In this document: positions 24,144 to 30,919 of the stretch, piece after piece
Layout: the number at the start of each line of letters is the position of its first letter
How positions within the stretch are numbered: the first letter of the stretch is position 1
Assembly (NCBI RefSeq): GCF_016863475.1
Contig: NZ_BOOY01000029.1
Coordinates: 62,001 to 126,000 of the forward strand
Length of the DNA: 64,000 bases
Origin: Spirilliplanes yamanashiensis
GTDB taxonomy: Bacteria; Actinomycetota; Actinomycetes; Mycobacteriales; Micromonosporaceae
Direction: 5' to 3'
Position numbers and translations under genes: made by a program
The notes under the pieces: generated by a model
The model's database searches: none
What the model saw: only the letters and a program-made list of their open reading frames with translations
What the model was told of the DNA's origin: nothing

Positions 24144-24626
24144 TCAGCTGTCCTCCGCCAGGTGCGCCTCGATCGCCTCCACCACCAGGGCATGGTCCTC
24201 GGCCTGCGGCAACCCCGACACCGTCACCGCCCCCACCACACCCACGTCGCGCACCCGCACCGGGAACGCCCCGCCGTGCGCCGCGAACAACGCCGGATCC
24301 ACCCCCATGCCGGCGTCCAGCGCCTGCCCCTTCGCCGCCAGCCGCCGCCCCACCAGGTACGACGACGCCCCGAACCGCTCCACCACCCGCACCTTCCGGG
24401 CGATCCACGCGTCGTTGTCCGCCGACGAGCCCGGCAGCGCCGCATGGAACAACTGCTGCGCCCCGCGCCGGATGTCCACCGCGATCGGCAGGTCCCGCTG
24501 CGTCGCCAGCTCCACCAGCAGGCACCCCAGCCGCCACGCGTCCGCGTTGTCGAACCGGGCGAACACCAGCCGCCGCTCCTGCTGCTCCACCCGGCCGATC
24601 AGATCGTTCAGCTCGCTGTCCGTCAT
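24144..24626 (-). CDS. UPF0303 / heme-degrading-domain family protein
   Basis: This 160-residue protein has the UPF0303 pattern. It runs through RLVFARFDNADAWRLGCLLVELA and LPIAVDIRRGAQQLFHAALPG, then DNDAWIARKVRVVERFGASSYLVG. It ends in a Gly-rich region with HGGAFPVRVRDVGVVGAVTVSGLPQAEDHALVVEAI. The C-terminal motif is shared with GlcG/HbpS-like heme-interacting proteins; biochemical function is not established for this branch. ATG 24626 has GAGGA 7 nt upstream. It is transcribed towards the hairpin shared with the sigma gene. Confidence 0.82.
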   Translation of the reverse strand: MTDSELNDLIGRVEQQERRLVFARFDNADAWRLGCLLVELATQRDLPIAVDIRRGAQQLFHAALPGSSADNDAWIARKVRVVERFGASSYLVGRRLAAKGQALDAGMGVDPALFAAHGGAFPVRVRDVGVVGAVTVSGLPQAEDHALVVEAIEAHLAEDS

Positions 24627-24645
24627 CGCACCATCCTCGCAAGCC

Positions 24646-25434
24646 TCACCCGGCCCACTGGTCGTAACCCAGCTTCCCGATCAACGCCAGCACCACCACC
24701 AGCAACACCACCCGCACGAAACCCGACCCCCGCCGCAACGCCGTGCGCGCCCCCAGCACCGCACCCGCCACGTTGCACACCGCGCACAGCCCGCCCAGCC
24801 ACCACAGCACATGCCCACCGGACGCGAACACCGCCAGCGCACCCAGGTTCGTGCCCGCGTTCACCAGCTTCGCCATCGCCGAACCGTGCACGAAGTCCGC
24901 GCCCACCAGCGTCGTGAACGTCAGCACCAAAAACGTGCCCGTGCCCGGCCCCACCAGGCCGTCGTAACAGGCGATCACCCCGCCCGCCACCGCCACCGCC
25001 GCCACGACCCGCGCCCGGGTCCGCCGCCGCGGATCCGGCGCCGCTCCCAGCGCCGGGCGCAACGTCACGAACACCGCCACCGCCACCAGCACACCCAGCA
25101 CCACCGGCCGGTACGCGTCCTGCGGCACCGCACCCGCCCACGCCGCACCCACCCCCGACGCCAGCACCGCGCACCCCGCCGCCGGACCCGCCACCCGCCA
25201 GTCCACCGACGTGCGCCGCGCATACGTCAGCGCCGCCGTCGACGTCCCCGCGATCGCCGCCGCCTTGTTCGTGCCCAGCATCGTCGCCACCGGCACCCCC
25301 AGCGACGGCGCCGCGATCAGCAACGCCGGCAACAACAACAGCCCGCCGCCGCCCACCACCGCGTCCACCCAGCCCGCCGCGGCCGCCGCCACCAGCAAAC
25401 CCGCCAGCACCGCCGGATCGACGTCGCCGATCAC
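24646..25434 (-). CDS. TSUP (TauE/SafE) family transporter
   Basis: The 262-residue membrane protein has about 8 hydrophobic segments and the TSUP half-repeat signatures GWVDAVVGGGGLLLLPALL, with MLGTNKAAAIAGTSTAAL, and CYDGLVGPGTGTFLVL, with AMAKLVNAGTNLGALAVF. TSUP proteins export or import sulfite, sulfonates or other small organic anions. GTG 25434 is preferred over an upstream start because it shares a GTGA overlap with the 28-aa frame upstream. The longer start would add a non-hydrophobic Gly-rich leader. Confidence 0.87.
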   Translation of the reverse strand: MIGDVDPAVLAGLLVAAAAAGWVDAVVGGGGLLLLPALLIAAPSLGVPVATMLGTNKAAAIAGTSTAALTYARRTSVDWRVAGPAAGCAVLASGVGAAWAGAVPQDAYRPVVLGVLVAVAVFVTLRPALGAAPDPRRRTRARVVAAVAVAGGVIACYDGLVGPGTGTFLVLTFTTLVGADFVHGSAMAKLVNAGTNLGALAVFASGGHVLWWLGGLCAVCNVAGAVLGARTALRRGSGFVRVVLLVVVLALIGKLGYDQWAG

Positions 25435-25517
25435 AAGCCGCGGCCCCGGCGCACCCACACCCCGGCCAGACCGGCCACCGCCAGCACCACCATCACGCAC
25501 ACCAGCGCCTTCAGCAT
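25431..25517 (-). CDS. 28-aa single-helix membrane protein coupled to the TSUP transporter
   Basis: A short frame starts ATG 25517, reads MLKALVCVMVVLAVAGLAG followed by VWVRRGRGL, and stops at a TGA that shares GTGA with the transporter start. It predicts one hydrophobic helix with a positively charged inner end. Exactly 7 nt before its ATG is TAGGGT (minus strand, 25530-25525), the leaderless promoter form seen at several genes here. The promoter, the 4-nt coupling and the helix together argue that it is real and either a transporter accessory or a translational leader. No family is recognised. Confidence 0.55.
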   Translation of the reverse strand: MLKALVCVMVVLAVAGLAGVWVRRGRGL

Positions 25518-25524
25518 GACCCGC

Positions 25525-25542
25525 ACCCTATGCCGCTAGGGT
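25525..25542. promoter_or_regulatory. Back-to-back bidirectional leaderless promoter
   Basis: ACCCTA (25525-25530) and TAGGGT (25537-25542) form a palindrome around TGCCGC. Each reads TAGGGT towards its own gene and sits 7 nt from a start codon: ATG 25517 on the minus strand and GTG 25550 on the plus strand. Confidence 0.65.
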
Positions 25543-25549
25543 CGGACAG

Positions 25550-26341
25550 GTGCGCCTGGCCACGTTCAACCTGCTCCACGGACGATCCCTCACCGACGGC
25601 CGCGTCGACGCCGACCGCGTCTCCGCCGCCGTCGCCGCCCTCGACGCCGACATCCTCGGCCTGCAGGAGGTCGACCACGGCCAACCCCGCTCCGGCCACC
25701 TCGACCTCACCGCCCTGGCCGCCGACGCCCTCGGCGCCCACAGCCACCGCTTCGCCCCCGCCGTCCTCGGCACCCCCGGCGAGACCTGGCGGCCCTGGAC
25801 CGCCGCCGACGAAGCCCGCGCCGACCCCACCTACGGCATCGCCCTCGTCAGCCGCTGGCCCGTCCTGCGCTGGCAGGCCACCCCACTGCCCGCCGCACCC
25901 GTCCGCTCACCCATCTGGGCACCCGGCCCCGGCGGCGGCCTCATCCTGCTGCGCGACGAACCCCGCGTCCTGCTCGCCGCCGTCATCGACGCCCCCACCG
26001 GGCCCCTGACCGTCGCCTGCACCCACCTGTCGTTCGTCCCCGGCTGGAACGTGCGCCAGCTGCGCACCGCCGTGCGCGCCCTCGCCCAGCTGCCCGCCCC
26101 GCGCATCCTGCTCGGCGACCTCAACCTGCCCGCCGCCCTCGCCCGCGCCGTGTCCCGCTGGCGCATCCTCGCCCGCCGCCCCACCTACCCGGCCGTGCAG
26201 CCCCGCACCCAGCTCGACCACATCCTCGCCGACCCCCGCGGCGCCCACCGGCTCGGCCACGTCACCGCCGTCGACACCCCCGCCAGCACCATCAGCGACC
26301 ACCGGCCCCTGCTCGTCCAGCTCGAACCCCGGCCGCAATAG
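25550..26341 (+). CDS. Endonuclease/exonuclease/phosphatase (EEP) family hydrolase
   Basis: This 263-residue protein opens RLATFNLLHGRSLTDG, with the EEP metal-site Asn and an LGLQEVD Glu. It continues with YGIALVSRWPV, TVACTHLSFVPGWNVRQ (catalytic His), ILLGDLNLPA (GDxN) and finally STISDHRPLLVQLE (SDHxP). These motifs are complete, so it is probably an active Mg-dependent phosphodiesterase. The substrate is unknown. The start GTG 25550 is set by the TAGGGT at 25537-25542, giving a leaderless message. Confidence 0.9.
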   Translation: MRLATFNLLHGRSLTDGRVDADRVSAAVAALDADILGLQEVDHGQPRSGHLDLTALAADALGAHSHRFAPAVLGTPGETWRPWTAADEARADPTYGIALVSRWPVLRWQATPLPAAPVRSPIWAPGPGGGLILLRDEPRVLLAAVIDAPTGPLTVACTHLSFVPGWNVRQLRTAVRALAQLPAPRILLGDLNLPAALARAVSRWRILARRPTYPAVQPRTQLDHILADPRGAHRLGHVTAVDTPASTISDHRPLLVQLEPRPQ

Positions 26342-26344
26342 CGC

Positions 26345-27325
26345 TCACCCCTGATGGAGGTCCCGCAACGCGCGGTTCGTCCGCAACGAGCGCACCGCCG
26401 CCCGCTGCTGCGCCCCCGTCACCTCGATGTAACCCTGCGACGTCGTCAAACTCGCATGCCCCAGCAGGCGCATGATCTCCGACGCGTTCGCCCCGTCCTC
26501 CGCCAACCGCGTCGCGAACGTGTGCCGCAACGCATGCAGCTGCGCCCCCCGCGGCACCCGATCCGTCACCCCCGCCCGCCGGAAACACGACTCCACCAGG
26601 TACTGCAACCCGCCTCGCCGCAACGGCGACCCCTGCCGGTCCACGAAGAACACCCCGCCCGGCGCCACCGACCGCGCCCCGAACCGCCGCCGCCGGCTCT
26701 CCAGGAACCCCTCCAGCACCGCGTCCAGCTCGTCCTCCACCGGCACCGACCGCGGCCGCCCACCCTTGCCGCCCACCTCCACCCGCCGCTCACCCGGGCG
26801 CCCCGCCACGTCACCCACCCGCAACCCCAGCAGCTCCGACAGCCGCAACCCCGCACACAACGCCAACGCCAGCACCGCCACGTCCCGCTCCGGCCACGGA
26901 TCCCGCTGCCGCATCTCCTCACCGCGCGCCACCGCCGCCAGCAACCGCTCCGGGGTGTCCTCACCCCGCAACGGCTTCGGCGCCGGCGGCGCCAGCCGCG
27001 GCCGGTCCACCGCCGGCATCGGGTTGCCGTCCGTGCGCCCGTCGGCCACCAGGAACGTGAAGAACCCGTTCCACGTCGACCAGGCCCGCTGCACCGACGC
27101 AGGGGAGCGGTCCGCGGCGAACCGGGCGAAAGCCGCCCGCAGGACCCGCGGTGTCAGGGCGCGCAGGGGAGTGGGGGCGTCATCGCCGCCGGCGACCAGG
27201 GCCAGCACGGCGTCCAGGTCGCGCCGGTACGCCGCCAGGGTGTGCGGGGACGGTTTGCGGGTGGCGCGGGCGGCGAGGAACTCCGCAAACAGCTGCTGTA
27301 CCGGAACGTCCCGTTCGTCCTGCAT
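26345..27325 (-). CDS. Xer-type tyrosine recombinase (integrase)
   Basis: This 326-residue protein has an N-terminal SAM-like DNA-binding domain (FAEFLAARATRKPSPHTLAAYRRDLDAVLAL). Its catalytic domain includes the first Arg in LALCAGLRLSELLGLRVGDV, HALRHTFATRLAEDG (HxxR), LLGHAS and the nucleophile Tyr in TTSQGYIEV. Size and motif set resemble XerC/XerD and lone chromosomal integrases. ATG 27325 is chosen over ATG 27334 because CATAAT (27338-27333, minus strand) lies 7 nt upstream, a leaderless arrangement. Both starts fall inside a 9-bp-arm palindrome. A dif-like site lies 250 bp further away. Composition of the gene changes abruptly near 27.05-27.1 kb. Confidence 0.9.
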   Translation of the reverse strand: MQDERDVPVQQLFAEFLAARATRKPSPHTLAAYRRDLDAVLALVAGGDDAPTPLRALTPRVLRAAFARFAADRSPASVQRAWSTWNGFFTFLVADGRTDGNPMPAVDRPRLAPPAPKPLRGEDTPERLLAAVARGEEMRQRDPWPERDVAVLALALCAGLRLSELLGLRVGDVAGRPGERRVEVGGKGGRPRSVPVEDELDAVLEGFLESRRRRFGARSVAPGGVFFVDRQGSPLRRGGLQYLVESCFRRAGVTDRVPRGAQLHALRHTFATRLAEDGANASEIMRLLGHASLTTSQGYIEVTGAQQRAAVRSLRTNRALRDLHQG

Positions 27326-27342
27326 AAGGAACATTATGCAGG
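27319..27342. promoter_or_regulatory. Palindrome covering the recombinase -10 and start codon (Xer-site-like)
   Basis: CCTGCATAA (27319-27327) and TTATGCAGG (27334-27342) are perfect 9-bp inverted arms around GGAACA. The 6-bp centre and the CATAA/TTATG inner ends follow the architecture of Xer recombination sites. It also contains the gene's -10, so an autoregulatory operator is the alternative. Confidence 0.55.
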
Positions 27343-27593
27343 TTTCCCGGAAGTGGGGCCAGGGGCGACCGACTGGCGTGACGGCTGGTCGCCGCGGTCA
27401 TGCGCACGGGTACGTGCGCGCGCCGAGCTGCCACCCGCGTCGGGCTTCCACATGCGTCGACTCACGCCGGCGCCGCGGGCTCGATGGGCGTCCGGGCCGA
27501 GGGGGCTCGGCATCGGAGCCTGCCTGTGCCACGGGCGACCACCTGATGGATGTGGCCCCGAGCCCCTTCCCGCGACCCGCCCTGACCCGGGTC

Positions 27594-27621
27594 GGTTGAC
27601 ATAATGTCAATTATCGACCCG
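27594..27621 (-). other. Candidate chromosomal dif site (XerC/XerD recombination site)
   Basis: The 28 bp divide as 11+6+11. On the minus strand the left arm is CGGGTCGATAA, the centre TTGACA and the right arm TTATGTCAACC. From memory, the actinobacterial dif consensus has a left arm ending CGATAA, a centre of form TxxACA and a right arm TTATGTCAAGT. The right arm here matches 9 of 11 and the inner part of the left arm is identical. An outer 7-bp inverted repeat (CGGGTCG/CGACCCG) brackets it. It lies in a non-coding region next to a Xer-type recombinase and a strand-composition switch. The inner palindrome TTGACAT-A-ATGTCAA means a repressor operator is the alternative reading. Confidence 0.65.
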
Positions 27622-27637
27622 CCAAGACGGTCGATGT

Positions 27638-27668
27638 GGTGCCCGACGGATCGGCTCCGCCGGGCACC
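27638..27668 (-). terminator. Terminator of the small secreted protein gene
   Basis: GGTGCCCGACGGA (27638-27650) pairs with TCCGCCGGGCACC (27656-27668), 12 of 13 positions, with a 5-nt loop, just after the minus-strand stop. Confidence 0.6.
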
Positions 27669-27683
27669 GCATCGCCGTGTTGT

Positions 27684-28082
27684 CTAGGCCTTCGCGCAGG
27701 TTCCCGGGGCCACCCAGTCGCCGGTGCTCTTCCAGCTCTGCGTGGGCCACTGGGCGTACCAGACGGCGATGAACTCCAGGTGCGCGCCCGCGCTCGTCCC
27801 GTCGACGCTCTGCGTGACCTCCACCGCGCCGGCGGCCGGCAGCGACGGCAGCGTGCCGAGGCCCTCGGGTGTGGAGGCGAGCAGGATGGTCAGCGCCGGG
27901 CCGCCGAGGTTGTTGCGGATCGTCCAGGTGACGTCCCAGGTGCCCGCCTCGGTGTTGCAGGTGGCGGTGGCGCCGGTCTGGACGGGCGCCGGGGGTGCGG
28001 CGGCCTGGGCGGGCGCCGCCGGGACGGCGGCGACGGCTGCGGCGGCGGCGAGCGCGGCCGCGGCGATGATGCGGATTCTCAT
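27684..28082 (-). CDS. Small secreted protein (132 aa), function unknown
   Basis: ATG 28082 follows GAAGGGA. The product starts MRIRIIAAAALAAAAAVAAV and has a standard signal peptide ending near PAQA-AAP (about residue 27). The mature part of about 105 residues has two cysteines, ATCNTEAG near its start and the C-terminal GTCAKA, likely joined. Predicted strands include WDVTWTIRNNLGGPALTILLAS and LEFIAVWYAQWPTQSW, suggesting a small immunoglobulin-like beta sandwich. No family was recognised. It lies downstream of the collagen-like gene on the same strand, behind a strong terminator, so it is separately transcribed. Confidence 0.75.
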   Translation of the reverse strand: MRIRIIAAAALAAAAAVAAVPAAPAQAAAPPAPVQTGATATCNTEAGTWDVTWTIRNNLGGPALTILLASTPEGLGTLPSLPAAGAVEVTQSVDGTSAGAHLEFIAVWYAQWPTQSWKSTGDWVAPGTCAKA

Positions 28083-28214
28083 GGTGTCCCTTCGGAGGGG
28101 AATGGACGTACGCCGCAATGTGAGCGGCGCTCGCAATTTAGACCATTCGGCCGGACGGGACGACGGGAGGGTGATCCCGGCACCGTCCGTTCGGCCCATC
28201 TCCTCGGGGCGACG

Positions 28215-28251
28215 ACAGTGCGGCACCGGCGGGTGGCCGGTGCCGCACTGT
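28215..28251 (-). terminator. Strong hairpin terminator of the collagen-like gene
   Basis: ACAGTGCGGCACCGG (28215-28229) and CCGGTGCCGCACTGT (28237-28251) form a perfect 15-bp stem with a 7-nt loop, beginning 16 nt past the minus-strand stop. Confidence 0.85.
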
Positions 28252-28267
28252 GGGTGATCGTTGTGGG

Positions 28268-29824
28268 TCAGTTGACGGTGGCGCAAATGGCGTACGCGGT
28301 CACGGTGTTGGAGTTCGTGCCGCCGGCCTTGGTCGCGGTCCACGCGGTGGACGAGGACGGGTAGCTGGCGCTGACGGTCGCGGTGCCGGTGGCGTCGCCG
28401 CCGCCGCCGATGACCTTCTTGCCGCTGGGGCAGGTCGCGACGGCCGTGTTGGTGCCGGAGGCGGTGACGATGACGTGGCCGCTGACCCCGTTGGCGCCGG
28501 CCGCGCCGGTGTCGCCCTTCGGGCCGGTGTCACCCTTGGCGCCGGTCTCGCCCTTGGCGCCCGTGTCGCCCTTCTCGCCGGTGTCGCCCTTGGCCCCGGT
28601 GTCGCCCTTCTCGCCCTGCTCCCCCTGCGGACCAGCCGGGCCCGCCGGGCCGGCCGGACCAACCGGACCCTCGGGGCCGGCCGCGCCGGTCTCACCCTTC
28701 TCGCCGGCCGGGCCCGCCGGGCCCATGGCGCCGGTCTCGCCGGTGTCACCCTTGGCGCCGTCGGCGCCGGCCTGACCGGACTGGCCGGCGTCGCCCTTCT
28801 CGCCCTTGTCGCCGGGCAGACCCTGCTGACCCTGCGGCCCGACCGGACCCTGCGGGCCGACGGCGCCCTGCGCGCCGACCAGGCTGGCGAGGAACTCGGT
28901 CACGGTGCCGCTGGCGTTGCCGTCCAGCGACCGCCACACCTCGAACGCCGACGCGCCGGCCGCACCCGTCTCCCCCGTGTCGCCCTTGGCGCCGTCCTTG
29001 CCGTCGAGGCCGTTCAGGCCGTCCTTGCCGGCCGCGCCGGTCTCGCCCTGGGCGCCCTGGGCGCCCTGGGCGCCCTGGGCGCCGACCAGCGACAGCAGGA
29101 AGTCGTCGACGGTGCCGGTGTGGGTCTGCGCCCACAGCTCGTAGGCGCTCTTGCCGTCGAAGCCGGCCGCACCCGTCGCCCCGGTCTCGCCGGTGGCGCC
29201 CGTGGCACCGGTGGCGCCGGTCTCGCCCTGGGGGCCGACCAGCGAGTTGAGGAAGTCCTCGACCGAGCCGGTGTGGCCGTTGGCGAGCCACAGCTGGTAG
29301 GCGGAGAGGCCGTCGGCGCCGCGCTCGCCGATCAGGGAGGTGAGGAACTCGCCGACGGTGCCCTCGTTGCCCTCCTGCAGCCAGAGCGCGAAGGCGGAGA
29401 GCCCGTCGACGCCGGCGACCCCCTGCGGCCCGGTGGCGCCCGTCGCCCCGGTGGCCCCGGTGGCGCCGGTCCCGCCGGCGATGCCCTGCGGACCGGCAAG
29501 ACCCTGGGGGCCGGCGATGCCCTGCAGGCCCTGGGTGCCGGGGACGCCCTGGAGTCCCTGCAGGCCTTGGAGGCCGCGCGGGCCGGTGGCGCCCTGCGGG
29601 CCGACGCGGTTCCAGGAGAAGAGGTTCTCCTTGGAGGTGCAGCGCTTGCCGCCGGCGTAGTCGATGACGCGGACCTCGCCGGTCTTGTAGGCGGCGCAGG
29701 CGTAGATGATGCCCGAGGTGGTGCCCGCGGTGCGGGTGACGGCGGCGACGGCGGTGCCGCCGCCGAGCAGGACCAGGGACGCCGAGGCGGCGGCGAGGAC
29801 GGTGCGCTTCTTGGGACGGTTCAT
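28268..29824 (-). CDS. Secreted collagen-like protein with interleaved SAxxxW modules
   Basis: The 518-residue protein has an N-terminal hydrophobic segment (about residues 9-29) and a short Cys-containing head (IIYACAAYKTGEVRVIDYAGGKRCTSKENLFSW is split by two Cys). Then come about 360 residues of Gly-X-Y triplets, rich in GAT, GPQ, GET and GDK. The triplets are interrupted four times by a 24-28-residue module. These are LSAFALWLQEG...EFLTSLIG, LSAYQLWLANG...DFLNSLVG, KSAYELWAQTH...DFLLSLVG and SAFEVWRSLDG...EFLASLVG. A C-terminal non-collagen domain of about 85 residues has VATCPSGKKVIGGGGDA and AYAICATVN. It probably forms a surface triple-helical fibre. ATG 29824 is the only start that keeps the signal peptide. 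DNA of the triplet region is repetitive. Confidence 0.9.
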   Translation of the reverse strand: MNRPKKRTVLAAASASLVLLGGGTAVAAVTRTAGTTSGIIYACAAYKTGEVRVIDYAGGKRCTSKENLFSWNRVGPQGATGPRGLQGLQGLQGVPGTQGLQGIAGPQGLAGPQGIAGGTGATGATGATGATGPQGVAGVDGLSAFALWLQEGNEGTVGEFLTSLIGERGADGLSAYQLWLANGHTGSVEDFLNSLVGPQGETGATGATGATGETGATGAAGFDGKSAYELWAQTHTGTVDDFLLSLVGAQGAQGAQGAQGETGAAGKDGLNGLDGKDGAKGDTGETGAAGASAFEVWRSLDGNASGTVTEFLASLVGAQGAVGPQGPVGPQGQQGLPGDKGEKGDAGQSGQAGADGAKGDTGETGAMGPAGPAGEKGETGAAGPEGPVGPAGPAGPAGPQGEQGEKGDTGAKGDTGEKGDTGAKGETGAKGDTGPKGDTGAAGANGVSGHVIVTASGTNTAVATCPSGKKVIGGGGDATGTATVSASYPSSSTAWTATKAGGTNSNTVTAYAICATVN

Positions 29825-30201
29825 CAGCCAGGCCTTCCGGTGGGAGGGAGCGGCTACGGGCGGCGGGGGTGACGCCCGTAGCGGAGGGGGCTCAGCGGCT
29901 GCTCGGAGGTTCTCAGCCGACGACTCGTTCCGACAGGAAGTAACGCTACGTAATGATTGGCCCGGATTGGAAGCCATAAGTCCCGGTTCCGGCCGGCCGG
30001 TTCGCGGCATTCAGCCGTTTTATTCGGGCGTTTGGGCGGCAACGTCGCAGCTGACCACCGCTCGTCACGCCGACGAGTCGCGACCGTCACGGTGGGTAGT
30101 AATGGCGTCAATTCGCAGCGTCACCGTCATGGCGGCGGGGCCGTGTCGGTGGGGTCTGGTAGAACGCTTGGCACAGACGTTCGAAGGTGGGTGGGGCTGG
30201 C
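29825..30201. other. 377-bp divergent intergenic region
   Basis: No gene was found here. It holds the leader of the collagen-like gene with a hairpin at 29854-29881, and an AT-richer stretch at about 29940-30110. That stretch includes TACGTA at 29945-29952, and promoters for both directions must lie there. No defined -10/-35 pair could be assigned with confidence. Confidence 0.5.
29854..29881 (-). promoter_or_regulatory. 5'-UTR hairpin of the collagen-like gene
   Basis: CTACGGGCG (29854-29862) and CGCCCGTAG (29873-29881) are perfect 9-bp arms with a 10-nt loop, 30 nt upstream of the ATG in the probable leader. It could control translation or mRNA stability. Confidence 0.5.
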
Positions 30202-30855
30202 ATGTTGTCGGCGGGTGAGCTGGACGGTTTCCGGGGTGCGCTGGCGCAGGGCCGCAAGCCCAAGGTGGTGTTCACGGACGCGGCGGGCCAGGTGGCGGGC
30301 CAGGTCGGCCAGGTGGTCGGGCTGACGGATCCGGCGGAGTCGGACGACTTCGTGGTGGTGCGCTTCGGGCGCGACGAGCTGCCCTTCTCCCCCGGTGAGC
30401 TGGCGGTGGCGCCGAAGGGCGCGCCGCCGCGCAAGGCCGCCGAGCCGCCGCCGGAGCCGCCGCGGCCCGAGCCGGAGTTCGTGATCGACAAGCCGGTGCC
30501 GGCGCCGCGTCCCGCTCCCCCGCCGGCCACGCCGGCTCCCGCGCCGGCGGCGCGGGCGAAGAAGGCCGCGCCGAAGCCGAAGGGCCCGTCGGGGCTCACG
30601 GTCACTTTGGCGTACGCCGAGGGCGAGTGGACGGTGGCCGCGCAGCAGGGCGCGAAGGTGCTGGCGAAGCCGTACGTGGTGCGTCCGGCGGAGGCGTTGC
30701 GGATGGTGGGCCTGGTGGACGTGCCGGGTGTGCAGGAGGCGGTGGAGGCGATCCTGGCGGCGGAGCGGGCGGAGGCGGAGGAGCAGGCGCGCCGCCTGCG
30801 GGCGGAGCTGGCGGAGATCGAGGCCCGGCTGGCGGAGCTGCGGGAGGCCGGCTGA
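30202..30855 (+). CDS. Conserved-looking actinobacterial protein with Pro-rich linker and C-terminal coiled coil
   Basis: The 217-residue protein starts at ATG 30202. It has an N-terminal beta-rich domain (about residues 1-75: GRKPKVVFTDAAGQVAGQVGQVVGL, then DDFVVVRFGRDELPFSPGEL). A Pro/Ala/Lys linker (about 76-130) follows. A second small domain (LTVTLAYAEGEWTVAAQQGAKVLAKPYVV) leads to a charged helical tail with a heptad pattern (EAILAAERAEAEEQARRLRAELAEIEARLAEL). The architecture suggests a nucleic-acid or envelope adaptor, but no function can be assigned. Confidence 0.75.
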   Translation: MLSAGELDGFRGALAQGRKPKVVFTDAAGQVAGQVGQVVGLTDPAESDDFVVVRFGRDELPFSPGELAVAPKGAPPRKAAEPPPEPPRPEPEFVIDKPVPAPRPAPPPATPAPAPAARAKKAAPKPKGPSGLTVTLAYAEGEWTVAAQQGAKVLAKPYVVRPAEALRMVGLVDVPGVQEAVEAILAAERAEAEEQARRLRAELAEIEARLAELREAG

Positions 30856-30919
30856 CGGCGGTTCGTGCCCGCGGGGCGGGCCCGTGCGGGTGCGGCGGCG
30901 TGCCATCATCGACGGCCTG

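Larger units (their letters stand above)
27326..27683. other. Intergenic region holding the dif-like site
   Basis: There is no supported gene between the recombinase start and the small secreted protein. It contains an inverted-repeat pair around GGGGCTCGG and CCGAGCCCC (about 27506-27570), the dif-like site at 27594-27621 and a terminator hairpin at 27638-27668. Confidence 0.6.

Noticed and set aside
27597-27611. TTGACAT-A-ATGTCAA read as a simple repressor operator
   Set aside because: It is possible, but the matching outer arm CGATAA, the 11+6+11 spacing and the adjacent Xer-type gene fit a dif site better; kept as the alternative in the entry.
27000-27700. C-to-G strand switch read as a replication origin
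   Set aside because: No dnaA, dnaN, gyrase or DnaA-box cluster is present, and the dif-like site favours a terminus; the sign of the switch remains unexplained.
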